This document shows positions 47,959 through 58,273 of a stretch of DNA of 64,000 bases, piece by piece. Numbering within the stretch: position 1 is the first letter of the stretch; each line of letters starts with the position of its first letter. The notes beneath the pieces were generated by a model, which saw only the letters and a list, made by a program, of their open reading frames with translations, ran no database searches and was not told where the DNA came from. This DNA comes from Solen grandis (taxonomy: Eukaryota > Mollusca > Bivalvia > Adapedonta > Solenidae). Where the stretch lies: the NCBI GenBank assembly GCA_021229015.1, contig CM037790.1, positions 58,483,997-58,547,996 on the forward strand, given 5' to 3'. A program made the translations under genes and the position numbers.

Positions 47959-49947
47959 TTGTTTAATTCATGTTCATATTTTAAAGTAGAAGAGCGTGAT
48001 GAATCTGTACACTTCCCGCTGTTTTGTCAATTTACATTTTTCAAAGACATAATCGGAAACTCTCAAAATAATCAAAAGCAATTTCATAAATACACTAGAT
48101 ATCGATGGACAGATGGGAAACGCGAGTCTTTTCTATACAATTTCAGACAACTTTTTCATAGTGCTAAGGAAGCCCTAGTTACATCAGCCAAGTCAAATAT
48201 CAACAAAACAATCGACGCAATTACGAGCATATATCACAAATCCGCGCGGCACATGCAGGTTAAAAGATCGAGCGTGAGTACCCAACCACCGTGGTGGGAC
48301 GACGAGTGTTCTCAAGCAAAGCATGATAAGTATGTAGCCCTAAGGAAGTTTCGATTTACAAATCTACAGGATGACTTACAGTCGTACAAAGAAAAACGTA
48401 GTATTTTTAAAAATATGTGCCGATATAAAAAATCCGTATATTTAAAAAATCAAAGAATTAAACTGGTAGATAATAGAAAAAACCCAAAGATGTTTTGGAA
48501 ATTATTAAAAGGAGAGAAAGAACATGAGGATGAAAATAATATTTCTCCAGTAGAATGGCAAACTCACTTCAGGAGTTTACTCTACAGTGAAAATGCGAAT
48601 GACATACACGAGACAAGTAATAATACAGAGTATGTTCTTAATAGGCAAAATTCCGTTCTTAACAATCGCATTACAGAGGCCGAAATTAATTCTAGTATTC
48701 ATAAGCTTAGAATTAACAAATCACCAGGCATAGATGGGATAGGAGCAGAATTCTATAAAAATACTATTAGTGATATTGTACCAGTACTAGTAATCTTGTT
48801 TAATTCTATATTTGATAAAGGACAGTTCCCACTATCTTGGGGTAAAAGTATTATATGTCCAATTCATAAATCAGGTTCAAAAAATAACCCAGGAAATTAT
48901 AGGGGTATATCATTAATAAACACCATGTACAAGATATTTTCCAATATTATAAATAATAGATTGACTTCATGGATTGAAGAAAATAATATACTTGATGAGT
49001 CACAGGCGGGATTTCGTGCTGGTTACTCAACATTAGATAATATATTCACGCTTCAAGCTATGGCGCAAAAATACCTCTCACGCCCCGGTGGACGATTTTA
49101 TTGTTTATATGTTGACTTTCGTAAAGCGTTTGATAAGGTGAATCACGGAGCTTTATTTAGAAGTTTATCGAACCGAGGAATAAACGGGAAATTTTATAGA
49201 ATGTTAAATTGTATGTACTCTAATTTATACTCATGTGTTAGAACTGGTAACGGGTTAACAGATTTCTTTGAATGTAATATTGGAACAAGACAAGGAGACA
49301 TATGTAGTGCGACACTTTTTTCTCTTTTTATCAATGATTTAAGCATACTGATTAAAGAAAAATGTGGGTCGGGAATATTTATTAGTAATGATATACAAGA
49401 TATTCACTGTTTAATGTTTGCTGATGACGTAGCAAATTGTGCTGAAACTGTACTTAAACTACAACAACAACTTAATGTCATCAAGTTATTTTGCGATACC
49501 ACGGGTATGGAAGTCAATTTAGACAAGACCGAAATTATTGTTTTCCGTAATGGAGGGGGACTTAGACAATATGAAAAATGGACTTACAATAATGTTAGGG
49601 TAAAAGTCACATCAATTTATAAATATTTAGGATTGATTTTCGCACGAACTTTGACATGGACTGCTGCAAAAACAAAGCTTGCATCTCAAGCGAAAAAAGC
49701 TATTTTTAGTATATATCAATATCAGAAGTCTTTTGGGTATTTTTCGCATTATGAAGCCTTCAAATTATTTGATTCCATTGTAAAACCAATACTTTGTTAT
49801 GCATCGCATATTTGGGGATATGAATATTCAGAAATGTTAGAATCAATTCAAATTGAATATTGTAAAAGATTCCTGGGTGAAATTAAAAATTACTTGGAGA
49901 ATTGGGAGAATGCCTTTATATGTAACGTATTATACAAATTGTGTTAA
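47959..49947 (+). CDS. Non-LTR retrotransposon reverse transcriptase (5'-truncated ORF2)
   Basis: The 662-codon frame begins inside the element, so its first Met is not a natural start. Residues 14-24 (DESVHFPLFCQ) look like the end of an APE endonuclease; the usual SDH there reads SVH. A spacer with PPWWDDECSQAK follows. The RT domain then has KSPGIDGIGAEFYK, YRGISLINTMYKIF, AGFRAGYSTLDN, motif A YVDFRKAFDKV (Asp386), motif B GTRQGDICSATLFSLFINDL, motif C FADD (487-490), motif D VNLDKTEIIVF and motif E YKYLGLIF. All catalytic aspartates are present. No RNase H. The frame is lost near 49880-49910, where two small shifts separate it from the C-terminal frame. A Jockey/CR1-type group is likely; the exact clade is not settled. 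Confidence 0.93.
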   Translation: MFNSCSYFKVEERDESVHFPLFCQFTFFKDIIGNSQNNQKQFHKYTRYRWTDGKRESFLYNFRQLFHSAKEALVTSAKSNINKTIDAITSIYHKSARHMQVKRSSVSTQPPWWDDECSQAKHDKYVALRKFRFTNLQDDLQSYKEKRSIFKNMCRYKKSVYLKNQRIKLVDNRKNPKMFWKLLKGEKEHEDENNISPVEWQTHFRSLLYSENANDIHETSNNTEYVLNRQNSVLNNRITEAEINSSIHKLRINKSPGIDGIGAEFYKNTISDIVPVLVILFNSIFDKGQFPLSWGKSIICPIHKSGSKNNPGNYRGISLINTMYKIFSNIINNRLTSWIEENNILDESQAGFRAGYSTLDNIFTLQAMAQKYLSRPGGRFYCLYVDFRKAFDKVNHGALFRSLSNRGINGKFYRMLNCMYSNLYSCVRTGNGLTDFFECNIGTRQGDICSATLFSLFINDLSILIKEKCGSGIFISNDIQDIHCLMFADDVANCAETVLKLQQQLNVIKLFCDTTGMEVNLDKTEIIVFRNGGGLRQYEKWTYNNVRVKVTSIYKYLGLIFARTLTWTAAKTKLASQAKKAIFSIYQYQKSFGYFSHYEAFKLFDSIVKPILCYASHIWGYEYSEMLESIQIEYCKRFLGEIKNYLENWENAFICNVLYKLC

Positions 49948-50581
49948 ATATTGGTGCACACTTTTACATATGGAACAGAAACGCTATCCTAAACAATGTT
50001 ATAAGATGCTAAAAAACTTGGATGATAATGATAGGAAAACTTGGGCTTCAAATGTAAAACATCTTCTTTTCAAGTATGGTTTTGGTTTTGTTTGGATTTC
50101 TCAAGATGTTGGAAACATAAACTTATTTATATTTAACTTTAGACAGAGAGTGATTGATTGTAGTAAACAGGATTGGCATAGTACAGTTACTGAGTCGAGT
50201 CGTTGTGATTTCTATAAATGTTTCAAATCTCTGCTGTCTCCTGAAAAATATATTTGTTTAGACATTTCTTATAAATTACGAAAAGCATTTGCAAAATTTA
50301 GGTGCTCATCTCATAAACTTCACATAGAAACAGGACGACATAGAGGTTTAGAACGTCATGATAGAATTTGCATATATTGTCAAATAAATTTTAATAATAA
50401 TGTTATTGAAAACGAATACCATGTGTTTTTCAATTGTCCTAAATATGAAGATATACGCAACCAATATTTGTTTAATTGGTATTACGGTAGAAGTTCTGAA
50501 GTTAACCTATATAATTTGCTCCAAACCAACGATCAATCAGTATTATTCAAACTTTGTACTTATATATATATCATTTGCTGA
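49853..50581 (+). CDS. LINE ORF2 C-terminal domain (out of frame with RT)
   Basis: This continues the element's polyprotein after the frameshift: GRMPLYVTYYTNCVKYW matches the LGDLGRFPMYIYASKHCIKYW block of the old LINE in the arms. The tail has HIETGRHRGLERHDRICIYC and ENEYHVFFNCPKY, a C-x2-C...H-x4-C zinc-knuckle-like end common in Jockey/CR1-type LINEs. The real join is about 49905; the first 15 or so codons overlap the RT frame and are probably not used. Broken in this copy, so it is unlikely to move by itself. Confidence 0.85.
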   Translation: MNIVKDSWVKLKITWRIGRMPLYVTYYTNCVKYWCTLLHMEQKRYPKQCYKMLKNLDDNDRKTWASNVKHLLFKYGFGFVWISQDVGNINLFIFNFRQRVIDCSKQDWHSTVTESSRCDFYKCFKSLLSPEKYICLDISYKLRKAFAKFRCSSHKLHIETGRHRGLERHDRICIYCQINFNNNVIENEYHVFFNCPKYEDIRNQYLFNWYYGRSSEVNLYNLLQTNDQSVLFKLCTYIYIIC

Positions 50582-50924
50582 ATGAGTGTGAACGTGTGAT
50601 TTCTTGAGAGTGAATGAGCATAGGGACACAACATAGTTGTTATATTGTCTCGATATTTGTATATTGTATTTTGGGCCAGAGGCCATATAATTATGAATAA
50701 ATACTTGAACTTGATCTATATATTAATAGTAGTTAAATTATGGCATCTCAGATCATCATCACATAATGTGTCTACTATGATTAAAGTATGTTCTGTACTT
50801 TTTTGTTCTATATTTCTGAATAATTTGATAAGTTTTTTGTTGTTTTTGGACCTTTTCTGTATGGTTTTGCTTTATTTAAGTAGTGTTTCAAAACCATGTG
50901 CGGCGTCTTTGATGTAAACTCAAA

Positions 50925-51030
50925 TAGCCAACTCAAGTCAAAGTGCTGATAATTTTGGTGATATTTAAGTGTTACCACACTGCGGTATCATGCCGTAGAC
51001 ATGTAGCATGATGTCACATCAATGAATGTG
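50925..51030 (-). mobile_element. 3' portion of a SINE (family 2), right arm
   Basis: Mirror of 881-985, with the same diagnostic ACATGTCTACGGCATGATACC-type block in inverse orientation. No RNA polymerase III promoter boxes are attached. Confidence 0.55.
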
Positions 51031-51171
51031 ATCACTCTTTTCATCAATCAGAAGAAAAAAATGAATTCGTGTGTTTTTGTTTTGTGTTAGTCTTATGCTT
51101 TTGCATAAATTTAAAATTGGAATGATTGTGTATAATTACCAGCATATCTGTGTCATAGCGACAAGGCTTCC

Positions 51172-51275
51172 TCACATGAAAATCCGAATGACCTTACCGG
51201 GATTCGACCCACGCGGTAAAGGGCTGAGTGAGTGCTTAAGTCAGCGACTTTACCCTCTCGGCCACGGAGGCCCCC
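51172..51275 (-). mobile_element. Truncated SINE (family 1), right arm
   Basis: Counterpart of the SINE near the left window edge. The tRNA-like head and B box are present on the minus strand, but the body downstream of the GAGGAAGCC stretch is missing and joins directly to flank found about 240 bp further on in the left arm. Confidence 0.75.
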
Positions 51276-51671
51276 AAAAGTAAAATAAAAATAAAATGAA
51301 ATAACACAAAAACAACATAATGTAAAATGTTATTGATGCTAATTTTCTCGTCTATAACAATAAATAATGTAAAGGTTTGATTGGAAGTAAAATCTAGTTT
51401 TGATATTTATGGAAAAAATCATGCATAAAATATTGCAAATCGATTCTTTAATTTTAGTGCAAAACATTTATGTTTATATCTATCAGAAACCATAAACAAA
51501 GGATTGAATATGAAATGAATAACTTATGAGGAGCATGATCCGGTTGAGTAGTTTTGTTTCGATATCTATTACAACAACAAATTGTAATATACTTCAAACA
51601 GGCTTCAAGGAAGATCATGGACTGTGAGGTTTCAAACTGTTTTACGTGATGTGTGTATTGTAACTGATAAC

Positions 51672-52040
51672 TACGGTTAGGAAAGCACTATACTTACCTA
51701 CCTGTTTTTGATCAGATCAGTTTTTTCAAGGGATGCATTTCCTAACATCAACATTTGTAATAACAATCATTTTGATAATGTTTGGTCGTTTGGAATAGTG
51801 TTGGATATAATTATATGACGAAACATTGGAATTATCAATTCAAAACAGGAAAGCTAGTTACATTAAACCTTTGAATAGTTACATGTTTTCAGTCAAATCA
51901 TTAATGAATGTGAATGTGATAATACGTGTCTAATATAATACTTATCGAGGGGTGATAGCAAAACTAGGCTAAGTGCTTATATGTATATAGTTTCGCTCTC
52001 ATCCCTCGTAATAAAATGAGTAAAATATATATCATTTTGT
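51672..52040. other. No gene; hairpin 51943-52011 upstream of the methyltransferase
   Basis: Sequence beyond the visible arm. An imperfect inverted repeat (TTATCGAGGGGTGATAGC / GCTCTCATCCCTCGTAA) ends about 100 bp before the methyltransferase ATG, and looks like a small MITE. TCATTACAG at 52040-52048 could be a splice acceptor for a 5' leader exon. Confidence 0.5.
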
Positions 52041-52109
52041 CATTACAGGTAAAAAGAGCAAAATATCATCCCATTGGTCCATTACCGTAGTCGACAAAAC
52101 AGCATAAAG

Positions 52110-53189
52110 ATGAGGGTCGGTGTCAAACATTTTTTCATTATTGTATCTTGTATCGCAGTCCTCCTTCTTTTCGTATATGCTCATAATTTACACTTGGAAA
52201 CATCTCAAAAGATTAAAGATTTGAATCAGTTTATCCATATTCAGTTGGCAAAGGCAGGACTTCTTGAGTTTTCTCGATTTATCGAAATACAAACTAATAA
52301 AACAAATGAGAACAATTTAACAAAGCAACCCTTAAACAAGTTTGGAAAGATGTTCAGAGTTACGAATGAGTTCATTAATATATTTAATGAGACTGGAGAA
52401 AATATAAAATCTGACTGTGTTAAATTGCGCGTAACAAATCCCGGAGTTGGTAATAGTAAAATATGTATATACAACACTACTGATGACGTGTATGTGTCCG
52501 GATCTTTGCGGACAAGAGGACAATGGGAAGGAGGAACTCTCGCTGCTTTTGGCAAGATATTGATCTCCAGTCCAGATATGCTTGTACTGGACGTAGGAAG
52601 CCAAGTAGGGACGTACACTTTGTATGCAAACAAGATCGGAGCTAAAGTAATAGCTGTGGATGCTTTCAAAAAGAACTTGCAACTCCTAAGCAAATCACTC
52701 CATCTAATTCAGCAAGAAGACAATGTAATTCTGCTGTGGAATGCTATGGTTAACCACCATGGAAAGCTCGTTTTAGAATTTCACAAGAAAAATATCGGTG
52801 GCACACATGTTCGTAATGAAACAGCTGATACAAAACGTTCGAAAGAAGCCAACTATACGGTGCAAGGTATAAAGTTTGATGATCTAGTTGATGCGTTTGA
52901 GCTTGAAAATAGGAAAGTATTCCTGAAGATTGACATTGAGGGATCTGAATTGGATGCTTTTCAAGGGGGGCATGATTTTTTTCGTCGCGTTAAAGTATGT
53001 TACGTATTTATGGAATTTATTACATATACTAAAAACGGAAAAGGACAGTTAGTTCTCGACTTTCTGACATCATATGGGCTCTATCCATACAGTGACCCAT
53101 ATTTTAGAAAAAGTCTCGAAGGTGTCCCTCCTAACAAATTCAAATTTGATGTCTTTTTCGCCAGGAAAGATGATATTTGTTCAAAATAA
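52110..53189 (+). CDS. FkbM-family SAM-dependent methyltransferase, membrane-anchored
   Basis: 359 residues in one exon. The start is the ATG at 52110 (AAAGATGA context); an in-frame stop lies at 52050, and a TTG at 52074 is not a plausible animal start. Residues 7-24 (FFIIVSCIAVLLLFVYA) form a signal anchor, predicting a type II protein with its catalytic part in the Golgi/ER lumen. NxS/T sites (NKT, NLT, NET, NYT) fit that. The SAM-binding motif I is LVLDVGSQVGTYTLYA (Asp161-Gly167), followed by KVIAVDAF. The FkbM signature KIDIEGSELDAFQGG is at 273-287. Length and order are as in animal FkbM-domain proteins. Members methylate oxygen on sugars or small molecules; the substrate here cannot be told. 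No strong poly(A) signal close downstream. Confidence 0.93.
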   Translation: MRVGVKHFFIIVSCIAVLLLFVYAHNLHLETSQKIKDLNQFIHIQLAKAGLLEFSRFIEIQTNKTNENNLTKQPLNKFGKMFRVTNEFINIFNETGENIKSDCVKLRVTNPGVGNSKICIYNTTDDVYVSGSLRTRGQWEGGTLAAFGKILISSPDMLVLDVGSQVGTYTLYANKIGAKVIAVDAFKKNLQLLSKSLHLIQQEDNVILLWNAMVNHHGKLVLEFHKKNIGGTHVRNETADTKRSKEANYTVQGIKFDDLVDAFELENRKVFLKIDIEGSELDAFQGGHDFFRRVKVCYVFMEFITYTKNGKGQLVLDFLTSYGLYPYSDPYFRKSLEGVPPNKFKFDVFFARKDDICSK

Positions 53190-53640
53190 CAATGTCACAT
53201 TTACAGATAGCGACATTTTGTTGTTGGTGTTTGTTTTTGTTGTCTTAGGGAAGCTGTATACATGTAATAGGAAATCAATGAAAGCACCATTACTACTTAG
53301 ATATTCCAGAGTTGTACATGGACTTTGCGCCAATGAAGTTTTTGAAATAATCTTGCATTATTTTCCTTGGTGATCAATAATCAATGTACAGTACACTTGG
53401 CAGACGGCGCCATTTTTCTCACAGTACGAATGTACAAATACAATGTGTATAAGAACAACTTTTTATTTCATTTGAATATCGGATTTCTCAAAGGCTTTGC
53501 TGTAAAATGTCAGTCGTTTTCTGTATATAAAACTTCATTATAGAACACTTTTTTTTTTAAATTTAACTTACGAGCAGTGTCATTTCTGTCCATAGATATT
53601 TTATTTCACTGATTCTTTGGCACGGGTATGCTATTTGTTT
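53190..53640. other. Probable 3' UTR and intergenic DNA
   Basis: AT-rich stretch after the methyltransferase stop with no repeat family or exon recognised and no canonical AATAAA close by. Confidence 0.4.
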
Positions 53641-53807
53641 TCCTTGCATTAATGTTTGAGACAGACCATCCATTTTTGCATTGTCAAAAACCTGACTGTT
53701 AACGCCATGGTCGCCTTTATTGTTATAACTTTCATCGATACACGGTGCTGTAAACGGTTTGGTGTTTGTGTAAGTAATGTTTCTTGGTTCTTACAAGTAT
53801 CATCAGT

Positions 53808-53813
53808 TGTCAT

Positions 53814-53846
<33 letters not shown>
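53808..53846. repeat. TA microsatellite
   Basis: (TA)n run next to the LINE fragment at 53884-54443. Confidence 0.9.
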
Positions 53847-53847
<1 letters not shown>

Positions 53848-53883
53848 TTGCAGTCGTTTATCACGCCGTGTTTAATCTGTTGA

Positions 53884-54443
53884 AGATTAAAGAATTCAGT
53901 TAAATATTTAGTAAAAAGACATACAATATTAAACAAGACAAAGTAGAAAGACATAAAACAAATATTTGAAGGTTGGTGAGCTTTACATACACGAAAAATA
54001 CAATTATGTCTTCCCAATTCAATTTCTAAGTCATGTGAGCACAGTCTTAGTCGAGTGAACTGCTTTCTATATGATTCGTTTTTAATTATGTCTAAGTAAT
54101 TTTCATAGCAAAATGTAGTCTTAAAAACTTTATAATAACTCAATTTAGACATACTATTTATTGATGAATTCCAGTCTTGAACATATTGATCATATAATCT
54201 ACTTTTAATCATAGGAAAATAATTCATAGTACTATCAAATTCATACAACAGGTTTGAAAAACCAAGATGCTCAATTATAGAGTTTATACGTTTTGACCAA
54301 CAAGCACCAGAAATATTATTACACTGATCCGTATACATGTGTTTTAATGATGTATTTGACGATTTCATTATTTTTAACCAAAATTTAATTGACCTTTCTT
54401 TAGCTAGAATAGATAATGGAAATCTTTCTAATTCCCCGTACAC
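53884..54443 (-). pseudogene. LINE ORF2 C-terminal fragment
   Basis: Minus-strand frame reading YGELERFPLSILAKERSIKF, RLYDQYVQDWNSSINSMSKL, YYKVFKTTFCYENYL and QFTRLRLCSHDLEIELGRHN. It is the same region and lineage as 35125-35580 of the right-arm fragment (LGELGRLPLSIIALQRSIRY, RLTDQYKQKWKSDINN). After GRHN the sequence diverges and the cysteine knuckle is lost. Only about 560 bp of the element survive. Confidence 0.85.
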
Positions 54444-54445
54444 TG

Positions 54446-54990
54446 CTGAAGTTAGGTATTAACAAAATATAACAATAAATAACCAAAATGTAAATACCTG
54501 ACAAAAATGGAATTTCCGACAGAACACATAATTTTCTACGGTAGTCCGCCATAGCTTGTATCTGACTGTTGTGATGTCATCTTTGATTTCATTGGGTAAT
54601 ATTAAAAAGGGCGCGCGTTAGTAGAAACCAATATAATTTTAGTACACGGATTAAAAGGGAGATAATTTTAAAAGTTAATCTAATAATAGAACATCTATCT
54701 GCTTTTGACTAATTAAGTTTACAACTACTAACGCTTATAATTAACTACTTTATAAACTATTAATTAAATGATTTTAACCCAAACATATACTAACTGTTAC
54801 ACATATACTTCCGAAAAAAAATGAAAGTGCAAAATGACTAATTTTCTTTACCGGACCGGAAGTTAGTCTAATAAAATATGATTAAAATATATTAGATTGA
54901 CATGCGCGCGCGTGTGTGTAAAGAAATTGTATGCTTTTTTACTTCGTGTAAAAACGTCACAAATCTCAAGAATGTATTTCTGCCTTTATA
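54446..54990. other. No recognisable feature
   Basis: AT-rich DNA between the LINE fragment and the dinucleotide repeats, with only a CGCGCG(TG) patch at 54904. Confidence 0.4.
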
Positions 54991-54999
54991 CGCTCGTAA

Positions 55000-55069
<70 letters not shown>

Positions 55070-55300
55070 TTCAGTATGTCATATTTTCATTTTCTTTAAA
55101 ATAATTTATAACATTGTTTTATATAATATGTGTCCATGTTTACAAATCAAAGCAAATATCAAACCCATATTAACGCACATTTTGTGTGTGTGTGTGTGTG
55201 TGTGTGTTTCAGTATGTCATATTTTCATTTTCTTTAAAATAATTTATAACATTGTTTTATATAATATAAACCATATTAACGCACATTTTTTTTTCCTTTT
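55000..55300 (+). repeat. Compound CA/TA/TG microsatellite with a duplicated flank
   Basis: (CA)n, (TA)n and (TG)n at 55001-55069 are followed by TTTCAGTATGTCATATTTTC and about 70 bp. That block is repeated after a second (TG)n at 55183-55207. The repeat unit is about 137 bp; the end CATATTAACGCACATTTT is also duplicated. Confidence 0.88.
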
Positions 55301-55847
55301 CACCAGTGTACCTTCAATAAATATATTTCTTAAACCATGTCATTTGGCCTATTTTCCTTATAGCTGCAATTACACGCAGTCATATAAAGAATACTTATCG
55401 TATCATTAAATTGTCATAAAACATATATGTTTGATTTTCTAATGCAGATTGTTTGACTTGGAAAATGTTAAAAGTAAACCATACTAAGGACAACATAAAC
55501 ACTGATATTTCTACTGATATGATTCGCCCGTTAACCCGGCAAATTCAATACATCGGCGAAAATGAAATTTTCAAACACTGCCGTTGTATCGAGGGTTGAC
55601 TGTTCTACGGATGAAAGATACTTGTAACATTTATTTTCTATTACTCATTGATTGTAGTAAAATTAAAGTATTCGCATGTATAGACTTTTATATAAAATAA
55701 TTTCTTCTAAGAATTTATCTATCTGTATCTAAATATCGCCAGATTGTCTAATTCTTTCAATTTGCTGTAATAAACTTATAAAACATTGTTGTCCGTGTTG
55801 TTTCCTCTCCTCAAGTTAGAAAGGAGTAACATATTTTACACATGTTT

Positions 55848-55885
55848 CGTGTGTGTGTGTGAGCGCGCGCGCACGAGTGTGTGTG
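55848..55885. repeat. TG/GC-rich dinucleotide run
   Basis: GTGTGTGTGTGAGCGCGCGC followed by GCACGAGTGTGTGTG. Confidence 0.8.
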
Positions 55886-55994
55886 AACTACTAGGCATTT
55901 CTGTTTATGATAAATATCGAACAATTTATTATTTCATATTTAGCATTTGCTTTATACCTTTTTGTCAAATGGCTTCCAACTAACCATAGTTCGT

Positions 55995-56309
55995 ACCGTC
56001 CCCGGTGGCCGAGTGGTTAGAGCGTCCGCCTCGGATGCGGGAAGTTGTGGGTTCGATCCCCGGCCGAGACATACCAAAGTCCTAAAAAAAATTGTCTGGT
56101 TATGGCTCCCTTGCTTGGCGCTTAGCATAAAAGGGTAGTTGAAGGACTGGTTGGCCCGGTGTCAGGATAATGTGACTGGGTGTGGTATCATGCAACATGT
56201 CTACAGCATGATACTGCAGTGTGGCAGCACTATATCTGTCTCAAGTAGACATCGTCTCCAAATTACTAAAATACTATCGTTGGGACGTTAAACCCAACAA
56301 ACAAACATT
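55995..56309 (+). mobile_element. Complete tRNA-derived SINE (family 2)
   Basis: About 315 bp bounded by the 12-bp direct repeats ACCATAGTTCGT (55983-55994, 56310-56321). A box TGGCCGAGTGGTT (56006-56018), B box GGGTTCGATCCC (56049-56060), then a body with ATGTCTACAGCATGATACTG and an A-rich tail CCCAACAAACAAAC. It is the reference copy for the 3' fragments in the two arms (881-985, 50925-51030). Confidence 0.93.
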
Positions 56310-56321
56310 ACCATAGTTCGT

Positions 56322-58030
56322 GGTTTTATTGTTATATCGATTTAGTTTCGCCTACAACTATTAAGTCGTCAAGCGTAAATATGTTTTATTCATAATTGCC
56401 ACATGTTCGTTGAATGGTTATTATATTTAGCATGGGTCTGCCATCGCATATTTAGTGATAATTTGATAGATCGTTTAAGCTTATACCATCAGTGATTTTC
56501 TGCTTAAATTAATAACGAAGCATTTTTTTTTGTAAATAACTATAACTGGCATTCTTTAGTATACTTCAAGTTACTATCGAAGTTCATCGTCATGTTTGTA
56601 AACAAGTTCGTAATTTCTTACACTCAAGTTTCATACACCCGAGCTCTATCCTACGAAGGATATCGGAAACGGGACACAGAAACATATTATGGTCGGGAGC
56701 CAAGAGATAGAGATATATTTGGTATCCCAGTGTTGATGTGCAAAGTTGATTGATAGTTTGAGTTCAGTTTGTTTTGGTTTTAGGTAACTCCAATAAATCT
56801 ATTGGATAAGATTATTTTAATCTTTGCATAATTACTGAAAATGAAACAACAAACAATAATGTGAAATAAAATAAGGTATCGACTGGTTTGACTTTGAGTT
56901 ATCTGCCTTTGAAAATGACCATCTTTTTTTCCCCAAAAAAATTGTTTCATAATCATGCAAAATGTTAAAAAGATTCTCTCCACAAGTCTTAATTTACCAC
57001 CTGTGTCTATAGAGTAAACACTGTTATTGTGAAATACGCCCTTAAATCTCAATTTGCTTTAAGCATTTACCTCAACGATCTTAACAAAAAATAAACACAA
57101 AAGCTCATTTATTATTTATAGATTGTTTACATTAAAAATGAAATTTTGTTGTACTAGAATTTCGAAATGCATGCGTAAAAACAAACTTATCTGGAAAAAA
57201 ACAGAATATCGTACATAAGACACGATATTTTTATATATATAAATGGAGACTCTAACGAAATATTTTAGCTGAAATAATAAAGAACCATAGTGTATTGCCT
57301 TAAATTCCAAATGAAAATTTGTCGATCTCTGACAAGTTTCATAACAAAGGTAGAATTTTTGTTTGTTTGCTGGGTTTACAGTAAGTATATCTTTCCAATT
57401 TATATAAACGTAGTCTACCGCATTACTGACTATCACCTTAGTAGGGATATCTTGGAAGGAGACCCAATCAAATCATGTTTTGTTTTATCATGCCTTTATA
57501 GACACAAGTCTTGGTTACAGAAAATGGACAGTGTGTATATATACTATCATAATAACATCGGTCACAATTAAAGAAATTGTGATTACAAGTTAACTCTTGT
57601 ATGAGGTTTTTATCACTTTATCACTAGATCCCTGATACAGATATATTAACATTGATATCATCAGATTATAGAATTTGTGATTAATTTATCAAACGTATGT
57701 TATTCCTTTTTTCTTTCAGTCCTTTGGATGATGAATTAAGACGATAAACTTTGAGATTTTCATTAAAAAATGGTAGAATTAAAGGATGCTGAAAAGAAAT
57801 GTTTGAAAGCATTTTATTAAGAATCAAACAAAGAATCTAGTACGATACGAGAAACATGCGAATTGGTCTCGTGGTCAGCTAAATTGGAATACGAATCATA
57901 ACAAGAATGTTAGTGAACTCTTTGAAGATGCTTTCTTTATATATCTAAACTGATTGTCATATTACATGAATAATTGTGGACATGCTTTATTCATTAAGAA
58001 GATCCACATAATGTGTTGGAAGCTTTTGTC
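56322..58030. other. Intergenic DNA downstream of the antiporter gene
   Basis: AT-rich with short frames only. On the minus strand an AATAAA at 57991-57986 lies about 47 bp beyond the last stop of the antiporter tail frame and may be its poly(A) signal. Confidence 0.4.
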
Positions 58031-58037
58031 GGATTTT

Positions 58038-58273
58038 TTATTTACAAACATTATTAATCAGTGGACTGAACTCTGTTCCGATTTTACTGACATCCAAAAC
58101 AGTTTTATATTTAACATCATGAGTCTGCATAACATTGTCAGTGTTTACTGTTTCACTTTCTTTCGAAGTCTTGTCGTGCCCGTCTGTATTGTTCACGTCT
58201 GCATTTGTAGTGTCTATAATCACTGATTGCCTTTCTAGACATTCTGGTGAAATTTCATCTGTCGTGTCAACTC
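58038..58273 (-). other. Out-of-frame continuation of the antiporter tail
   Basis: After the stop at 58276-58274 the minus strand stays open in the neighbouring frame from about 58340 to a stop at 58038, reading for example IEDLRVDTTDEISPECLERQ and KTSKESETVNTDNVMQ. The acidic, Ser/Thr-rich composition is like that of the preceding tail. It would be joined to the gene by a single extra base near 58320-58345, so either the stop is real and this is 3' UTR, or this sequence carries a one-base deletion. Confidence 0.45.

Larger units (their letters stand above)
47954..50710 (+). mobile_element. 5'-truncated LINE with 20-bp target duplication, right arm only
   Basis: A 2757-bp insertion flanked by perfect 20-bp direct repeats (47934-47953 and 50711-50730). 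The left arm has one uninterrupted copy of that 20-mer (1179-1198). It carries only the last residues of the endonuclease, the full RT and the C-terminal region. The 3' end, GGGCCAGAGGCCATATAATT followed by ATGAATAAATACTTGAAC, has no long poly(A). It is the youngest-looking retrotransposon in the window. Confidence 0.95.
29271..51671 (-). repeat. Right arm of the inverted repeat
   Basis: Reverse complement of 1-20221. It is longer because of right-only insertions: a LINE at 47954-50710, a LINE fragment at about 34240-35929 and an insert at about 33063-33555. It lacks the left-only MITE and pearl-like element and shows clean empty sites for both. Order and orientation of every shared repeat are mirrored. 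The last matching base on the inside is 29271, where the left arm runs into the N gap. The outer match stops at 51671 only because the window starts there on the left. Confidence 0.95.

Noticed and set aside
52074..52109. Upstream TTG start for the methyltransferase
   Set aside because: Animal translation would use the ATG at 52110, which has a good context and places the signal anchor at the N-terminus.
52241..52693. Antisense frames within the methyltransferase gene
   Set aside because: Shadow frames opposite a clearly coding sequence; no family resemblance.
54897..55409. 170-codon frame
   Set aside because: Produced by TA/TG microsatellites translated into Tyr-Ile and Cys-Val runs.
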